A stretch of 64,000 nucleotides of DNA from an uncultured Gammaproteobacteria bacterium (GCA_905479075.1 CAJQLA010000008.1:1-64000), one strand, 5' to 3'. Positions 35,528 through 46,198 are shown, counted from the stretch's first letter. Translations and numbers: made by a program. Notes: generated by a model from the letters alone, not told the origin.

Positions 35528-36121
35528 ATGCTGGAAATATTAAGCTCACCGCTCGTTATTATCATTGCAGCCTATTTAATTGGCTCTTTATCAAGTGCCA
35601 TTATCCTATGTAAATTGGCTGGATTACCCGACCCACGTTCGCAAGGTTCAGGCAATCCAGGCGCTACAAATGTATTGCGTTTTGGTGGAAAGAAATTAGC
35701 TGCAACAGTATTACTTCTTGATGTTGTAAAAGGCATACTTCCAGTAGTGATAGCACGCTGGTTGGATTTTGATGTGCTATGGCTAACTGCAACTGCCTTT
35801 GCCGCTTTTATTGGCCATCTCTATCCTATTTTCTTTGAATTTAAAGGCGGCAAAGGTGTTGCTACAGCTTTGGGTGGGTTTCTTGCTCTTTCGCCACTCA
35901 TGGCTGGAATGATAATGTTGACGTGGTTAGCCGTCTTCGCATTGAGCCGTATTTCTTCACTTTCAGCTATTGTTGCAGCATCGGTAGCGCCGATATACAG
36001 TTTTTGGCTTATTGATGATGGCAGCGCACGCTTGATAATATTAATCATGGCGGCCATGTTGCTCTATAGACATAAAAGCAATATTGAAAGGCTATTGTCT
36101 GGCGAGGAAGGCAAGTCTTAA
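35528..36121 (+). CDS. plsY: Glycerol-3-phosphate acyltransferase PlsY
   Basis: About 197 aa, with several hydrophobic segments. Motif 1 is YLIGSLSSA with LPDPRSQGSGNPGATNVLR, motif 2 is LDVVKGILPV, and motif 3 is FKGGKGVATALGGF. PlsY acylates glycerol-3-phosphate from acyl-phosphate in the inner membrane. The ATG at 35528 (MLEILSSPL) fits family starts; an in-frame ATG at 35495 would add 11 residues. Its substrate is made by GpsA, encoded 4 kb upstream. It is convergent with tsaD. Confidence 0.95.
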   Translation: MLEILSSPLVIIIAAYLIGSLSSAIILCKLAGLPDPRSQGSGNPGATNVLRFGGKKLAATVLLLDVVKGILPVVIARWLDFDVLWLTATAFAAFIGHLYPIFFEFKGGKGVATALGGFLALSPLMAGMIMLTWLAVFALSRISSLSAIVAASVAPIYSFWLIDDGSARLIILIMAAMLLYRHKSNIERLLSGEEGKS

Positions 36122-36132
36122 TTGCATAAGCC

Positions 36133-37140
36133 CTAAGGCGGATCTAATTGATCCAGCGGCCAGCGAGGCCTAACTGAAAAAGTGCTCGTTTGTTGTTTTG
36201 CAAAAGCCGCTTTTCGCATTGCACCAGCAAAAGCAATCATAGCGCCATTATCGCTACAAAATGCGGGTCTAGGATAATAAACAGTGACGCCTTTGAGCGC
36301 ATCAAGCCGTTGTCTTAATGCTTTATTAGCACTCACGCCTCCCGCGACAACAAGTTTATTTCGTCCTACTTGTTTGAGTGCACGCGTGCATTTGATGGCA
36401 AGGGTTTCTACAGCAGCCGTTTGAAAGGCTAGCGCAATATCAGCTTTATCTTGAGCGGATTGATTGCTGTTTAGCCACGTATTCATCGAAAAAGTTTTGA
36501 GGCCGCTAAAACTAAAGTCTAAGCCAGGCCTATTAGTCATGGGCCGAGGAAAGCTATATATATCGGGCCTTCCTTTTTCTGCTAAGGCTGCAAGCGCAGG
36601 ACCACCAGGATAGGATAAGCCCAACATTTTTGCTGTTTTATCAAAGGCTTCACCGACTGCGTCATCAATAGATTCGCCGAGCAATTCATATTGCCCTACT
36701 CCTTGCACGTCAACTAGTAAAGTATGGCCTCCTGAAACGAGCAGAGAGATAAAAGGAAAGTCGGGTCCTTGCTCTTCCAATAAAGGCGAAAGAAGGTGAC
36801 CTTCCATATGGTTAATAGCCAAAGTAGGGATACCTAAGGCCCAAGCGATGCTTTTACCGATTGATGCGCCCACGAGCAAGGCGCCGACCAAACCTGGGCC
36901 AGCTGTATAGGCGACTGCATCAATATCACGGCGCTTTAATTGCGCATTATTCAGTACTTGCTCTATTAAAGGTAATGTTTTGCGGATATGGTCGCGTGAT
37001 GCTAATTCAGGGACAACACCACCATATTCAGCATGAAGTTCGATTTGGCTATATAAGGCATGTGCCACTAAGCCCTTCTCACTATCGTAGAGTGCTATGC
37101 CTGTTTCATCACAGGAGGATTCAATTCCTAATACGCGCAT
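36133..37140 (-). CDS. tsaD: tRNA N6-threonylcarbamoyladenosine transferase TsaD
   Basis: 335 aa, ASKHA fold. N-terminal [15 protein letters not shown], metal-binding [22 protein letters not shown] and [16 protein letters not shown]; near the end CSDNGAMIA. With TsaB, TsaC and TsaE it makes t6A37 on ANN-decoding tRNAs. It is divergent from rpsU, the usual gammaproteobacterial arrangement. Confidence 0.98.
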   Translation of the reverse strand: MRVLGIESSCDETGIALYDSEKGLVAHALYSQIELHAEYGGVVPELASRDHIRKTLPLIEQVLNNAQLKRRDIDAVAYTAGPGLVGALLVGASIGKSIAWALGIPTLAINHMEGHLLSPLLEEQGPDFPFISLLVSGGHTLLVDVQGVGQYELLGESIDDAVGEAFDKTAKMLGLSYPGGPALAALAEKGRPDIYSFPRPMTNRPGLDFSFSGLKTFSMNTWLNSNQSAQDKADIALAFQTAAVETLAIKCTRALKQVGRNKLVVAGGVSANKALRQRLDALKGVTVYYPRPAFCSDNGAMIAFAGAMRKAAFAKQQTSTFSVRPRWPLDQLDPP

Positions 37141-37277
37141 TTGTTTCTATATTTGTAAGAAAAAGTTATTTAATATTATGCCTTCTTTAAAAGAAAGTTG
37201 ATTCAACTATTTTCTTTCTGTCAGATATTTCGTACAATTAAGGGCTTTTCCATAAAATTTTATTCAGGAAACTATTT

Positions 37278-37493
37278 ATGCCATCAGTTCGCGTAAAAGA
37301 AAACGAACCTTTTGATATCGCGCTACGTCGCTTTAAACGTGCTTGTGAAAAAGCAGGTACAGTTGCCGAAGCACGTGCCCGTGAAGCTTATGAAAAGCCA
37401 ACAACTGTTCGCAAACGCGCAGCAGCAGCGGCCGTTAAGCGTCATCAAAAGAAAACATCTCGTGAGAGTGCTCGCCGTATCCGTATGTACTAG
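37278..37493 (+). CDS. rpsU: 30S ribosomal protein bS21
   Basis: 71 aa, exactly the usual length of bS21, very basic. It starts [20 protein letters not shown] and ends [10 protein letters not shown]. bS21 sits at the anti-Shine-Dalgarno region of the 30S subunit. It is the first gene of the macromolecular synthesis operon rpsU-yqeY-dnaG-rpoD. A TACAAT -10-like hexamer lies at 37233-37238, about 40 bp before the ATG. Confidence 0.99.
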   Translation: MPSVRVKENEPFDIALRRFKRACEKAGTVAEARAREAYEKPTTVRKRAAAAAVKRHQKKTSRESARRIRMY

Positions 37494-37505
37494 GCCTTAT
37501 TAATT

Positions 37506-37967
37506 ATGCCTGCAGAGTCTAGCCCACTAAAAATTGTTATCCAAGATAACGTAAAAGTAGCAATGCGTGCCAAAGAAAAAGAGCGCTTAGCCACTTTGCG
37601 CCAAATCACTGCCGCGATTAAGCAGGTTGAAGTAGATAATCGCACTGATCTTGATGATGATGGCATTATTACCATCTTAACTAAGATGTGTAAGCAGCGC
37701 CGCGATTCTTTGAGTCAATTTCAACAAGCCGGCCGTGATGACTTAGCTGCTATCGAAGTGGCAGAACTCGCTATTATTGAAGAGTTTATGCCTGCTGCGA
37801 TGACAGATGATGAAATCCAAACTGCTATTGCACAAACTATCGCTGAGGTTGGTGCTTCTAGCCCTAAAGAGATGGGCGCAGTCATGAATGTCTTACGACC
37901 TAAAGTACAAGGTCGTGCAGATATGGGTGCAGTGAGCGGCCTTGTTAAGGCAGCGTTGACAGCATAA
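37506..37967 (+). CDS. yqeY: GatB/YqeY domain protein
   Basis: 153 aa, helical throughout. Family segments include KVAMRAKEKERLATLRQITA, RRDSLSQFQQAGRDDLAAIE, IIEEFMPAAMTDDEI and GAVMNVLRPKVQGRADMGAVS. The domain is shared with the tail of GatB, which binds tRNA; the free-standing protein has no settled role. It lies 12 bp after rpsU and before dnaG, its common position. Confidence 0.95.
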   Translation: MPAESSPLKIVIQDNVKVAMRAKEKERLATLRQITAAIKQVEVDNRTDLDDDGIITILTKMCKQRRDSLSQFQQAGRDDLAAIEVAELAIIEEFMPAAMTDDEIQTAIAQTIAEVGASSPKEMGAVMNVLRPKVQGRADMGAVSGLVKAALTA

Positions 37968-38039
37968 AGGTTATGACTTGCTGAGTCGAAGTAAGACTGA
38001 GCTTGGCTTGATAGAACTTTCCGGCTATAAAGTCTAATT

Positions 38040-39764
38040 ATGGCTGGTCAAATCCCTACACAATTCATTGATGATTTATTGACCCGTATCGATATAACGG
38101 ATGTTATTGATGCGCGCGTTCCTTTAAAAAAAGCAGGTAGAAACCTTCAAGCCTGTTGTCCATTCCATAATGAAAAAACACCTTCGTTCACGGTAAGTCC
38201 TGAAAAGCAGTTTTATCATTGCTTTGGTTGTGGCGCACATGGCACGGCGATCGGTTTCCTAATGGAATACGATCAAATGAGCTTTCCCGAGGCTATCCAT
38301 GAATTAGCTGAATCTGTTGGTATGACTGTACCATCGACACAAGTATTAGCACCGAATCCGGCAAAACAAAACGTCTATGATTTATTGGATAAGGCGAGCC
38401 AATATTATGTGCATCAACTACAAACGCATCCTCAACGATCTCAGTTTTTAAATTATCTTGAGCAGCGAGGTTTATCGGGTTCGACGATTGATCATTTCGA
38501 TATTGGCATGGCGCCAGATAGCTGGGATAGCGTACTTAAAAGCTTTGGTGGTACACAAGAAAAGATAAAGCAACTAAATGAAGCGGGACTTTTAAGCAAT
38601 AATGATAAGGGACGTAATTACGACCGCTTTCGCAACCGAGTGATGTTTCCTATCCGCGATCGGCGTGGTCGTGTGGTCGGTTTTGGTGGACGTGTTTTAG
38701 ACGACAGTACACCAAAATATTTAAACTCACCTGAAACTACAGTCTTTCATAAGGGGCATGAATTATATGGTCTTTATCAAGCGCGAAAAGCGAACCGTAA
38801 ATTAGAACGAATCGTAATTGTTGAAGGTTATATGGATGTGATTGCCTTGGCAGAAAAAGGTATTAATAATGCGGTAGCAACCCTTGGAACAGCGACAACA
38901 CCAGATCATTTAAAACAACTATTAAGAAGTGCGCCAGAGGTGGTTTTTTGTTTCGATGGCGATAGGGCCGGCCGTGATGCAGCTTGGCGAGCCGCTGAAA
39001 ATGCATTGCCATTATTAGGCGGTAATCACCAACTTAAATTTATGTTCTTGCCCGATGGAGAAGACCCGGACAGCTTAGTCAATCAACAAGGGGCTGAAGC
39101 TTTTAATAGCGTAGTCAACCAGGCGAAAAATTATTCGGATTTCTTTTTTGAAAGTCTTGAAGCGCGCGTTGATATGAGTTCAATGGATGGACGTGCGAGG
39201 ATGGTGGAGAACGCTCGACCCTATTTAAGACATATTCCCGCAGGTGTTTACCGAGATATGCTGGAACAAGGGCTCGCAGAAAGAGCACAAACCAGTACCT
39301 CTGTTTTACACAAACATCTTGAAAAACTGACAGAAAATAAAACAAAAGCACAGCAAAAGTCACCTAGTACTTCAGCGGGTTTTTCACCTATACGTATGGC
39401 GATTACCATCTTAGTACAGCACCCAAGCCTACATAGTGAAGTAAAAGAGTTCGATAAATTAGCATTACTGTCGAAGCCTGGCGCTTCAATATTAGTGGAG
39501 CTACTTGAAACTTTGCATGCGCAGCCCCATCTAAATACTGCAGCTTTATTAGAGCGTTCACGTGATACAGAGTATGCGAGCCATTTACAAAAATTGGCGA
39601 TGCAATCGCTTGGACTTGAGGCAGAAGCACTTAAACATGAACTTATTGGTTTGGTGGGACAATTGCAGCAAGAAGCGGTTGCTGATCGGCAAGCTTACTT
39701 AACCAAAAAATCCTTTAGTGAGCTTACAGAAGCTGAAAAACAGGAAATAAAAGGATTTAAATAG
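38040..39764 (+). CDS. dnaG: DNA primase
   Basis: 574 aa. The N-terminal CHC2 zinc finger has CCPFHNEKTPSF and FHCFGCG-like YHCFGCGAHG. The primase core includes RFRNRVMFPIRDRRGRVVGF. The Toprim domain has EGYMDVIAL and FDGDRAGRDAAWRA. The C-terminal helicase-binding domain is less conserved. DnaG makes RNA primers at the replication fork with DnaB. It is the third gene of the rpsU operon, 72 bp after yqeY. Confidence 0.98.
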   Translation: MAGQIPTQFIDDLLTRIDITDVIDARVPLKKAGRNLQACCPFHNEKTPSFTVSPEKQFYHCFGCGAHGTAIGFLMEYDQMSFPEAIHELAESVGMTVPSTQVLAPNPAKQNVYDLLDKASQYYVHQLQTHPQRSQFLNYLEQRGLSGSTIDHFDIGMAPDSWDSVLKSFGGTQEKIKQLNEAGLLSNNDKGRNYDRFRNRVMFPIRDRRGRVVGFGGRVLDDSTPKYLNSPETTVFHKGHELYGLYQARKANRKLERIVIVEGYMDVIALAEKGINNAVATLGTATTPDHLKQLLRSAPEVVFCFDGDRAGRDAAWRAAENALPLLGGNHQLKFMFLPDGEDPDSLVNQQGAEAFNSVVNQAKNYSDFFFESLEARVDMSSMDGRARMVENARPYLRHIPAGVYRDMLEQGLAERAQTSTSVLHKHLEKLTENKTKAQQKSPSTSAGFSPIRMAITILVQHPSLHSEVKEFDKLALLSKPGASILVELLETLHAQPHLNTAALLERSRDTEYASHLQKLAMQSLGLEAEALKHELIGLVGQLQQEAVADRQAYLTKKSFSELTEAEKQEIKGFK

Positions 39765-39858
39765 GGTTTTGCGCATTAAAAGGTGTGCAAGATTATAGAC
39801 TTATAGTTATAATAGTCGGTTCGCACGATTTGTCATAGATGATGAACAAAGAGGTCAA

Positions 39859-41661
39859 ATGAAAGATCAACAATCACGCATTAAAGCGCTTATCACCCTC
39901 GGTAAAGAGCGTGGCTATCTTACCTACGGAGAGATTAATGATCATCTACCAGAGGATTTGGTCGATGCTGATCAGATTGAAGACATCATTGGTATGTTCA
40001 GTGACCTCGGTATCATGGTACATGAAGATGGCATGGATACCGATGAGATGGAGCGTTTGGCAGAAGCAGCATCGTCAAATGATGACGTTTCAGCAGAAGA
40101 AGCCGCCGCTGTTTTAGCCAGTTCTGATGGTGAGTTTGGTCGTACAACAGACCCTGTACGCATGTATATGCGTGAAATGGGTTCGGTAGAGTTACTGACA
40201 CGTGAAGGCGAAATCGTTATTGCTAAGCGTATTGAAGCAGGCTTACGTGAAAGTCTGTTGATGTTGACGACATATCCCGCGTGTATCGAAAACTTTCTTG
40301 AGCTGTCTGACGCAGTTGAAGCAGGGGAAATGCGCCTTAATGAACTTATTAAAGGGTTTATTGATCCAGAAGCAGAAAATGCTGAAGTTGCAAGTACGCC
40401 AGCAGCTGCTAATGCTGGATCTTCTAGCGATGATGAGGAAGAAGAGGATGAGGGCCCGGTTGGTCCTGACCCTGAAGAAGCAAAAGAACGTTTTCAGGCC
40501 TTGCGAGATGCCTATAAAATAGTTAAAAATGCCCCAGAGACTGAACTTGCTGCAGCGAACGAGTTGGTTACCAACTTATTCATGGAGTTTAAGCTAACAC
40601 CAAAAACCTTAATTTTTCTCAACAGCTTAATGAGCGAAACAGTAGGCATCATTCGTAAACAAGAACGCACTATCGCCAAAATTGTGGTTGAAAAAGCAAG
40701 AATGAATCGTCGCGACTTTATTGACTCATTTACAGGGAATGAAGTTAATCTTGAGTGGACGGATAAACATATCCGTGCGAAGAAACATTATTCTTCAACG
40801 ATTAAGAAGAACTTGGACGCCATTCTAGATGCACAAAGAACATTGGCAGCCTTATCCGCTGATCGCAAAATGGATATCGGTGAGATTAAAGAAATCAGCC
40901 GACAAATGTCGATTTCTGAAGCGAAGGCGCGTAGAGCTAAAAAGGAAATGGTCGAAGCTAACTTACGTTTGGTTATTTCAATTGCCAAGAAATATACTAA
41001 TCGTGGTCTACAGTTCTTAGATTTGATTCAGGAAGGTAATATTGGCTTGATGAAAGCGGTTGATAAATTTGAATATCAACGTGGCTACAAGTTCTCTACT
41101 TACGCAACTTGGTGGATCCGTCAAGCAATCACACGCTCAATCGCCGATCAAGCGAGAACGATTCGTATTCCTGTTCATATGATTGAAACAATCAATAAAT
41201 TGAACCGTATTGCACGTCAAATGCTACAAGAAATGGGCCGGGAACCAACACCAGAAGAGCTATCTGAACGTGTTGATATGCCTGAAGACAAAGTGCGGAA
41301 AGTGCTCAAAATATCTAAAGAGCCGATTTCAATGGAAACACCGATTGGTGATGATGAAGACTCTCACTTAGGTGATTTTGTTGAAGATATTAATGTCATG
41401 TCTCCTCAAGATTCAGCAATGATTGAGGGGTTACGTGAAGCGACTCAAGGCATGTTGGGCGGTTTAACAGAGCGTGAAGCGAAAGTATTGCGTATGCGTT
41501 TTGGTATTGATATGAATACTGACCATACCCTTGAAGAAGTAGGTAAACAGTTTGATGTAACGCGTGAGCGTATTCGTCAAATTGAAGCAAAAGCATTGCG
41601 TAAACTTCGTCACCCAACACGATCTGATCAGTTACGCAGTTTCCTAGATAGCGATAATTAA
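39859..41661 (+). CDS. rpoD: RNA polymerase sigma factor RpoD (sigma-70)
   Basis: 600 aa (E. coli 613). Region 1.1 at the N-terminus, region 1.2 around [11 protein letters not shown], an acidic non-conserved region (EEEEDEG near residue 195), region 2 with [20 protein letters not shown] and [14 protein letters not shown], and region 4 with the [23 protein letters not shown]. It is the primary sigma factor. It is the last gene of the operon. A tRNA-Ile gene begins 7 bp after the stop. Confidence 0.99.
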   Translation: MKDQQSRIKALITLGKERGYLTYGEINDHLPEDLVDADQIEDIIGMFSDLGIMVHEDGMDTDEMERLAEAASSNDDVSAEEAAAVLASSDGEFGRTTDPVRMYMREMGSVELLTREGEIVIAKRIEAGLRESLLMLTTYPACIENFLELSDAVEAGEMRLNELIKGFIDPEAENAEVASTPAAANAGSSSDDEEEEDEGPVGPDPEEAKERFQALRDAYKIVKNAPETELAAANELVTNLFMEFKLTPKTLIFLNSLMSETVGIIRKQERTIAKIVVEKARMNRRDFIDSFTGNEVNLEWTDKHIRAKKHYSSTIKKNLDAILDAQRTLAALSADRKMDIGEIKEISRQMSISEAKARRAKKEMVEANLRLVISIAKKYTNRGLQFLDLIQEGNIGLMKAVDKFEYQRGYKFSTYATWWIRQAITRSIADQARTIRIPVHMIETINKLNRIARQMLQEMGREPTPEELSERVDMPEDKVRKVLKISKEPISMETPIGDDEDSHLGDFVEDINVMSPQDSAMIEGLREATQGMLGGLTEREAKVLRMRFGIDMNTDHTLEEVGKQFDVTRERIRQIEAKALRKLRHPTRSDQLRSFLDSDN

Positions 41662-41668
41662 AAGTTTC

Positions 41669-41745
41669 GGGCCCATAGCTCAGTTGGTTAGAGCACTCGA
41701 CTCATAATCGATTGGTCCCAGGTTCAAGTCCTGGTGGGCCCACCA
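41669..41745 (+). tRNA. tRNA-Ile(CAT), lysidine type
   Basis: 77 nt with encoded CCA. Acceptor GGGCCCA pairs with TGGGCCC; T-loop TTCAAGT. The anticodon loop CTCATAA gives CAT. The anticodon stem and loop CGACTCATAATCG match E. coli ileX, not the elongator Met tRNA, so it is the minor Ile tRNA whose C34 is modified by TilS to read AUA. Its place next to rpoD also matches ileX. Confidence 0.9.
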
Positions 41746-41751
41746 AAAAAC

Positions 41752-41785
41752 ACCAACCGAGCAAGACTTTTGTGAGGTTGGTTTT
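41752..41785 (+). terminator. Hairpin terminator after tRNA-Ile
   Basis: ACCAACC (41752-41758) pairs with GGTTGGT (41776-41782) around a 17-base loop, followed by TTT. The long loop makes it moderate. Confidence 0.55.
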
Positions 41786-41929
41786 CTACTGTAGTTCTCC
41801 CTTTTTACCCCTCTCTCTAGTTCTTGAGATATCGGCTCATAGTGTCTTTTTTCAGGAAATATGGTAAAACAAAATGGTCATGTAAATAAAAGCATGTAAC
41901 CCATACTGAGGGGTAAGGAATCAGACCAT

Positions 41930-43570
41930 ATGAAAACATCAGACTTGTTTGTGAAAGCGCTGGAAAATGAAGGCGTTGAATATATATTTGGTATCCCGGG
42001 AGAAGAAAATCTCGATTTTTTGGATTCATTGCAACATTCATCAATCAAACTCATTTTAACCAGACATGAGCAAGGCGCTGGTTTTATGGCTGCGACTTAT
42101 GGGCGTTTAACAGGTAAACCAGGTGTCTGTTTATCAACATTGGGGCCGGGAGCGACTAATTTTGTGACCCCAGCAGCCTATGCGCAGCTAGGCGGCATGC
42201 CGATGTTAATGATTACCGGACAAAAGCCAATAAAATCGAGTAAACAAGGGCGCTTCCAAATCATTGATGTAGTAACAATGATGCGACCTATTACCAAATT
42301 TACTAAGCAGATTGTTCACGGTAATACCATTGCGGCTTCGGTGAGAGAAGCGTTTCGTATCGCAATGGAAGAGCGCCCGGGTGCAGTGCACCTAGAGTTG
42401 CCAGAAGATATTGCAGCAGAAGAAGCTGACGAGCATATGTATGAAGTCATAACGACACGTAGGCCTGATGCCGATCATTCCACTATCGATGCCGCAGCTG
42501 AAATGATCCAAAATGCCAAAATGCCTTTACTGTTGGTGGGTGCTGGGGCCAATAGAAAAAGGGCCAGTGCTGCACTCACTGATTTTGTTGATCGGACTGG
42601 GATCCCATTTTTTAATACTCAAATGGGTAAAGGTGTGATTGATGAGCGCCATGCTTGTTACATGGGGACTGCGGCTTTATCTGATCATGATTTTCTACAT
42701 TGTGCGATAGATAGGGCTGATGTCATTATCAATGTAGGGCATGATGTCATTGAAAAACCACCTTTTTTTATGAAACAAGGTGGCTCGAAAGTCATTCATG
42801 TTAACTTTTCATCTGCACAGATTGATCCCGTTTATTTCCCACAACTTGATGTGGTTGGTGATATAGCAACGTCAATCAGACGATTGAGCGAGAGCTTAAC
42901 AGTTCAGAAAGACTGGGATTTTTCTTATTTTTTCAGGGTAAAAGAAGAAGTAACACAACGTTTATCGCTCTATTGTGATGATGAGCGCTTCCCTTTATTA
43001 CCTCAGAGTGTGGTCTCTATTATCCGTAAGGAACTAGATGAAGAAGGCATTGTGACCTTGGATAATGGGATTTATAAGGTTTGGTTTGCTCGCAATTATG
43101 TTTGTTATCAAAATAATTCTTTATTACTAGATAATGCCTTGGCTACGATGGGCGCCGGTTTGCCCTCGGCGATATTAGCCAAGCTGATTCATCCTGAACG
43201 TAAAGTGATCAGTGTCTGTGGTGATGGTGGCTTTATGATGAATTCGCAAGAAATGGAAACAGCGGTTCGTTTAGGCCTGGATTTAGTCGTCATCATTCTT
43301 AATGACAGCGCCTATGGCATGATTAAGTGGAAACAGGAAGGTATGGGATTTAATAATTTTGGTCTTGATTATGATAACCCTGATTTTGTGAAATATGCTG
43401 AGAGTTATGGTGCTATAGGACACAGGCCAGAGAGTCGAATAGAATTCGATAAGGTATTACAACAAGCTTTGCAGTCGCCAGGTGTTCACCTGATTGATTT
43501 AGCTGTTGATTATTCTCTTAATCACTCGATTTTGAACGAAGGCTTAAAAGAAAAAATCTGTATTTTATAA
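41930..43570 (+). CDS. ThDP-dependent enzyme, acetolactate synthase-like
   Basis: 546 aa. Catalytic Glu47 in TRHEQGAGFMA, LSTLGPGATNF, and the ThDP/Mg motif GDGGFMMNS near residue 430 followed by ND. Length and motifs fit single-subunit acetolactate synthases (AlsS/catabolic type), which join two pyruvates. Other ThDP carboligases, such as glyoxylate carboligase, cannot be excluded by eye. No small regulatory subunit follows; instead an aldehyde dehydrogenase gene starts 8 bp downstream, so an aldehyde product or substrate is plausible. The ribosome binding site is GGGGTAAGGA. Confidence 0.85.
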   Translation: MKTSDLFVKALENEGVEYIFGIPGEENLDFLDSLQHSSIKLILTRHEQGAGFMAATYGRLTGKPGVCLSTLGPGATNFVTPAAYAQLGGMPMLMITGQKPIKSSKQGRFQIIDVVTMMRPITKFTKQIVHGNTIAASVREAFRIAMEERPGAVHLELPEDIAAEEADEHMYEVITTRRPDADHSTIDAAAEMIQNAKMPLLLVGAGANRKRASAALTDFVDRTGIPFFNTQMGKGVIDERHACYMGTAALSDHDFLHCAIDRADVIINVGHDVIEKPPFFMKQGGSKVIHVNFSSAQIDPVYFPQLDVVGDIATSIRRLSESLTVQKDWDFSYFFRVKEEVTQRLSLYCDDERFPLLPQSVVSIIRKELDEEGIVTLDNGIYKVWFARNYVCYQNNSLLLDNALATMGAGLPSAILAKLIHPERKVISVCGDGGFMMNSQEMETAVRLGLDLVVIILNDSAYGMIKWKQEGMGFNNFGLDYDNPDFVKYAESYGAIGHRPESRIEFDKVLQQALQSPGVHLIDLAVDYSLNHSILNEGLKEKICIL

Positions 43571-43578
43571 GGAAGTTT

Positions 43579-45033
43579 ATGATGAATAATGTCGAACATT
43601 TTCCTCTAAATTCAGCGGGTAGCGACAAAGTAGGGAAGCATAATGTAGAGGTGACATCACCGTTTGATGACCACCTTATTGCAACTGTAGAGCAGGCTGA
43701 TAGTGATGATGTTGAACAAGCATTAACAACGGCTCATGATTTATTTTCAGATCGCGCTGCTTGGCTTGATGTTACTCAGAGAATAGCGATCCTTGAGAAA
43801 GCCATTGAATTGATGACGGCACGATTTGATGAGCTGGCAAAAGGAGCTGCTGAGGAAGGCGGTAAGCCACTTGCGGATTCCTATGTCGAAATGACACGCT
43901 GTATTGATAGCATTCGAATTTGTATTGATGAGCTACGAACCAATGTGTGCAGGCCGGTTCCGATGGGCATTAACCCGGCTTCTCAGCATCGCTTCACTAT
44001 AATGAAAAAAGAACCGATAGGCGTGGTTGTATCGGTCAGTGCTTTTAACCATCCTTTGAATTTAATTGCTCACCAAGTGGGCCCAGCGATTGCGGCGGGT
44101 TGCCCCGTCATTGTAAAACCAGCTGAAAATACGCCATTGTCTTGTTATAGATTGGTGAATATTTTTCATCAGGCAGGTTTACCAGCAGCATGGTGTCAGG
44201 TCTTATTGCCTGAAAATCATGACATTGCTGAAGCACTGGTCACGGATTCTAGAGTGGGTTTCTTTAGTTTTATTGGTAGTGCTAAAGTAGGTTGGTACCT
44301 ACGATCTAAATTAGCTGCGGGTACACGATGTGCCTTTGAGCACGGTGGTGTTGCACCAGTAATAATGACTGAAAATGCTGATGTTGATGCTGCAATCCCA
44401 GGCTTAGCGAAAGGCGGTTTTTATCATGCGGGACAAGTCTGCGTATCTGTTCAACGTGTTTATGCCCATCATTCAATTGCCAGAGAAGTGGCTGATAAGA
44501 TCGCAGATATTGCTAAAACAATGCGTGTCGGTGACCCATTACTTGATACAACCGAAGTCGGCCCGCTGATTAAGGAAAATGAAATAACAAGGGTTGCCGG
44601 TTGGGTACAAGAGGCAAAAGACGATGGTGCAGAAATAATCTGTGGAGGTGACACCTTACCGAACCATTGTTATCAACCCACAGTCATATTTAATCCACCC
44701 AAAGATAGCAAAGTGAGCGTGGCTGAAATATTTGGTCCCGTTGTCTGTGTCTACCCTTATGATGATGTGGATGAGGCAGTTGCTCAGTCTAATGCCTTGG
44801 AAGTGGCTTTCCAGGCCTCTGTCTACAGTACTAATATTGATGAGGCGATGTATGTTTCAGATCGACTAGCAGCATCCGCTGTGATGATTAATGAGCACAC
44901 CGCATTTCGAGTGGATTGGATGCCTTTTGCAGGCCTACGCAACTCAGGTTTGGGCGTTGGCGGTGTTCCTTATACCTTTGAAGATATGCAAGTTGAGAAA
45001 ATGATTGTTGTGACATCGAAGCAAATTTCGTAG
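43579..45033 (+). CDS. NAD(P)-dependent aldehyde dehydrogenase family protein
   Basis: 484 aa. ALDH motifs: cofactor region VSVSAFNHPLNLIAHQVGPA, FIGSAKVG, catalytic Glu in FEHGGVAP and catalytic Cys in HAGQVCVSVQR near residue 288; the end has AGLRNSGLGVGG. The closest resemblance is to the lactaldehyde/phosphonoacetaldehyde dehydrogenase group. It oxidises an aldehyde to an acid or CoA ester. Its tight link to the ThDP enzyme suggests a shared pathway, but the substrate is unknown. A good ribosome binding site (AAGGAAG) precedes ATG-ATG. Confidence 0.92.
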   Translation: MMNNVEHFPLNSAGSDKVGKHNVEVTSPFDDHLIATVEQADSDDVEQALTTAHDLFSDRAAWLDVTQRIAILEKAIELMTARFDELAKGAAEEGGKPLADSYVEMTRCIDSIRICIDELRTNVCRPVPMGINPASQHRFTIMKKEPIGVVVSVSAFNHPLNLIAHQVGPAIAAGCPVIVKPAENTPLSCYRLVNIFHQAGLPAAWCQVLLPENHDIAEALVTDSRVGFFSFIGSAKVGWYLRSKLAAGTRCAFEHGGVAPVIMTENADVDAAIPGLAKGGFYHAGQVCVSVQRVYAHHSIAREVADKIADIAKTMRVGDPLLDTTEVGPLIKENEITRVAGWVQEAKDDGAEIICGGDTLPNHCYQPTVIFNPPKDSKVSVAEIFGPVVCVYPYDDVDEAVAQSNALEVAFQASVYSTNIDEAMYVSDRLAASAVMINEHTAFRVDWMPFAGLRNSGLGVGGVPYTFEDMQVEKMIVVTSKQIS

Positions 45034-45214
45034 CAACTAACGATAAGATAAAATGAGTCTTATACGTTTATCTGCCTTGTTTTAGGTCGTTTTTATTATA
45101 AGAATTTCAACCACCATTTCCCCCAAATAATACAATGCTAGGGGCATATTGGTTAAATATTAAACGCAAAATTTTGAATGTTATACTGAAAGTGTTCTTT
45201 ATGAGGTTAATACG

Positions 45215-46198
45215 ATGAATAGATTCAAAAATATACTTTGTGTCGTAGAGCTGGGAAAAGAATACAAACCAGCGCTCGAGCGTGCGGTTACATTGGCTGA
45301 GAACAATCAGGCCAATCTGAATGTCATTACAGCCACTTCCTCTATCAGCGCCTGTGTCAGTGTGCCAGCAGCTGGAGCAAATATTACTGAGCTCCATGAT
45401 GCAAACGTAAATAACCAAAAACAAGCATTGGAAGATCTTGTCGAACCTTATCGTGGGCGAACTAAGATCGAAACTAGGGTACTAGTGGGTACGCCATTTC
45501 TTGAAATCATTCGTGAGGTTTTACGTGATGGGTATGATCTAGTGATTAAATGTTCTGGGTCGAATGGTTGGCTGGATCGTTTATTTTCTAGCGATGATAA
45601 ACACCTGCTGCGGAAATGCCCGTGTCCTATTTGGATCGTCAGACCTCAAAGTGGGGAGCTGTTTGACCGAGTTTTAGCAGCTGTTGATGTGGGTAATAGC
45701 TATCCATCAAAGGAATTGAAGGCGCATCAAGCGTTGAATGAGATGATCATTGATTTAGCAAGTTCGCTGGTGGTGTCGGAGTTTGCTGAGCTGCATGTTG
45801 TGCATGCTTGGGAGGCAATAGGTGAAAACTTTATGCGTGATGGCGCATTCATGCAACGGCCTGAAAATGAAGTCAATGCTTATGTCGATCAAGTTCGTGG
45901 ACATCATAAACAGCTATTAGACAAATTCATAACAGATGTAAGTACTAACTTGGGCAAGGATACAGTTGATTACATCCAGCCTCAGATCCACATGCCCAAA
46001 GGTGCTGCACGTATCGTGATTCCAGAGCTTGCCAATGAGCTTCAAGTCGATTGTGTTGTTATGGGTACAGTGGCACGTACTGGTGTTCCCGGATTATTCA
46101 TGGGTAACACAGCAGAAGCCATATTGGATCAACTCAATTGTTCTGTTCTCGCTATGAAACCTCCTGGCTTCATCACTCCAGTGACTTTAAAGGACTGA
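45215..46198 (+). CDS. Tandem universal stress protein, UspE-like
   Basis: 327 aa made of two UspA domains (about residues 1-145 and 150-320). The second keeps the ATP-binding signature GTVARTGVPGLFMGNTAEAIL-type (residues about 285-305, G-x2-G-x9-G-T). The first keeps CPCPIWIVRP. Usp proteins respond to starvation and respiratory stress. It lies 181 bp after the aldehyde dehydrogenase gene, probably with its own promoter, and is followed by a hairpin. Confidence 0.92.
   Translation: MNRFKNILCVVELGKEYKPALERAVTLAENNQANLNVITATSSISACVSVPAAGANITELHDANVNNQKQALEDLVEPYRGRTKIETRVLVGTPFLEIIREVLRDGYDLVIKCSGSNGWLDRLFSSDDKHLLRKCPCPIWIVRPQSGELFDRVLAAVDVGNSYPSKELKAHQALNEMIIDLASSLVVSEFAELHVVHAWEAIGENFMRDGAFMQRPENEVNAYVDQVRGHHKQLLDKFITDVSTNLGKDTVDYIQPQIHMPKGAARIVIPELANELQVDCVVMGTVARTGVPGLFMGNTAEAILDQLNCSVLAMKPPGFITPVTLKD

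Noticed and set aside
41669-41745. tRNA-Met for the CAT anticodon after rpoD
   Set aside because: The anticodon arm matches the minor Ile tRNA (ileX); the elongator Met tRNA is the one at 52194-52270.
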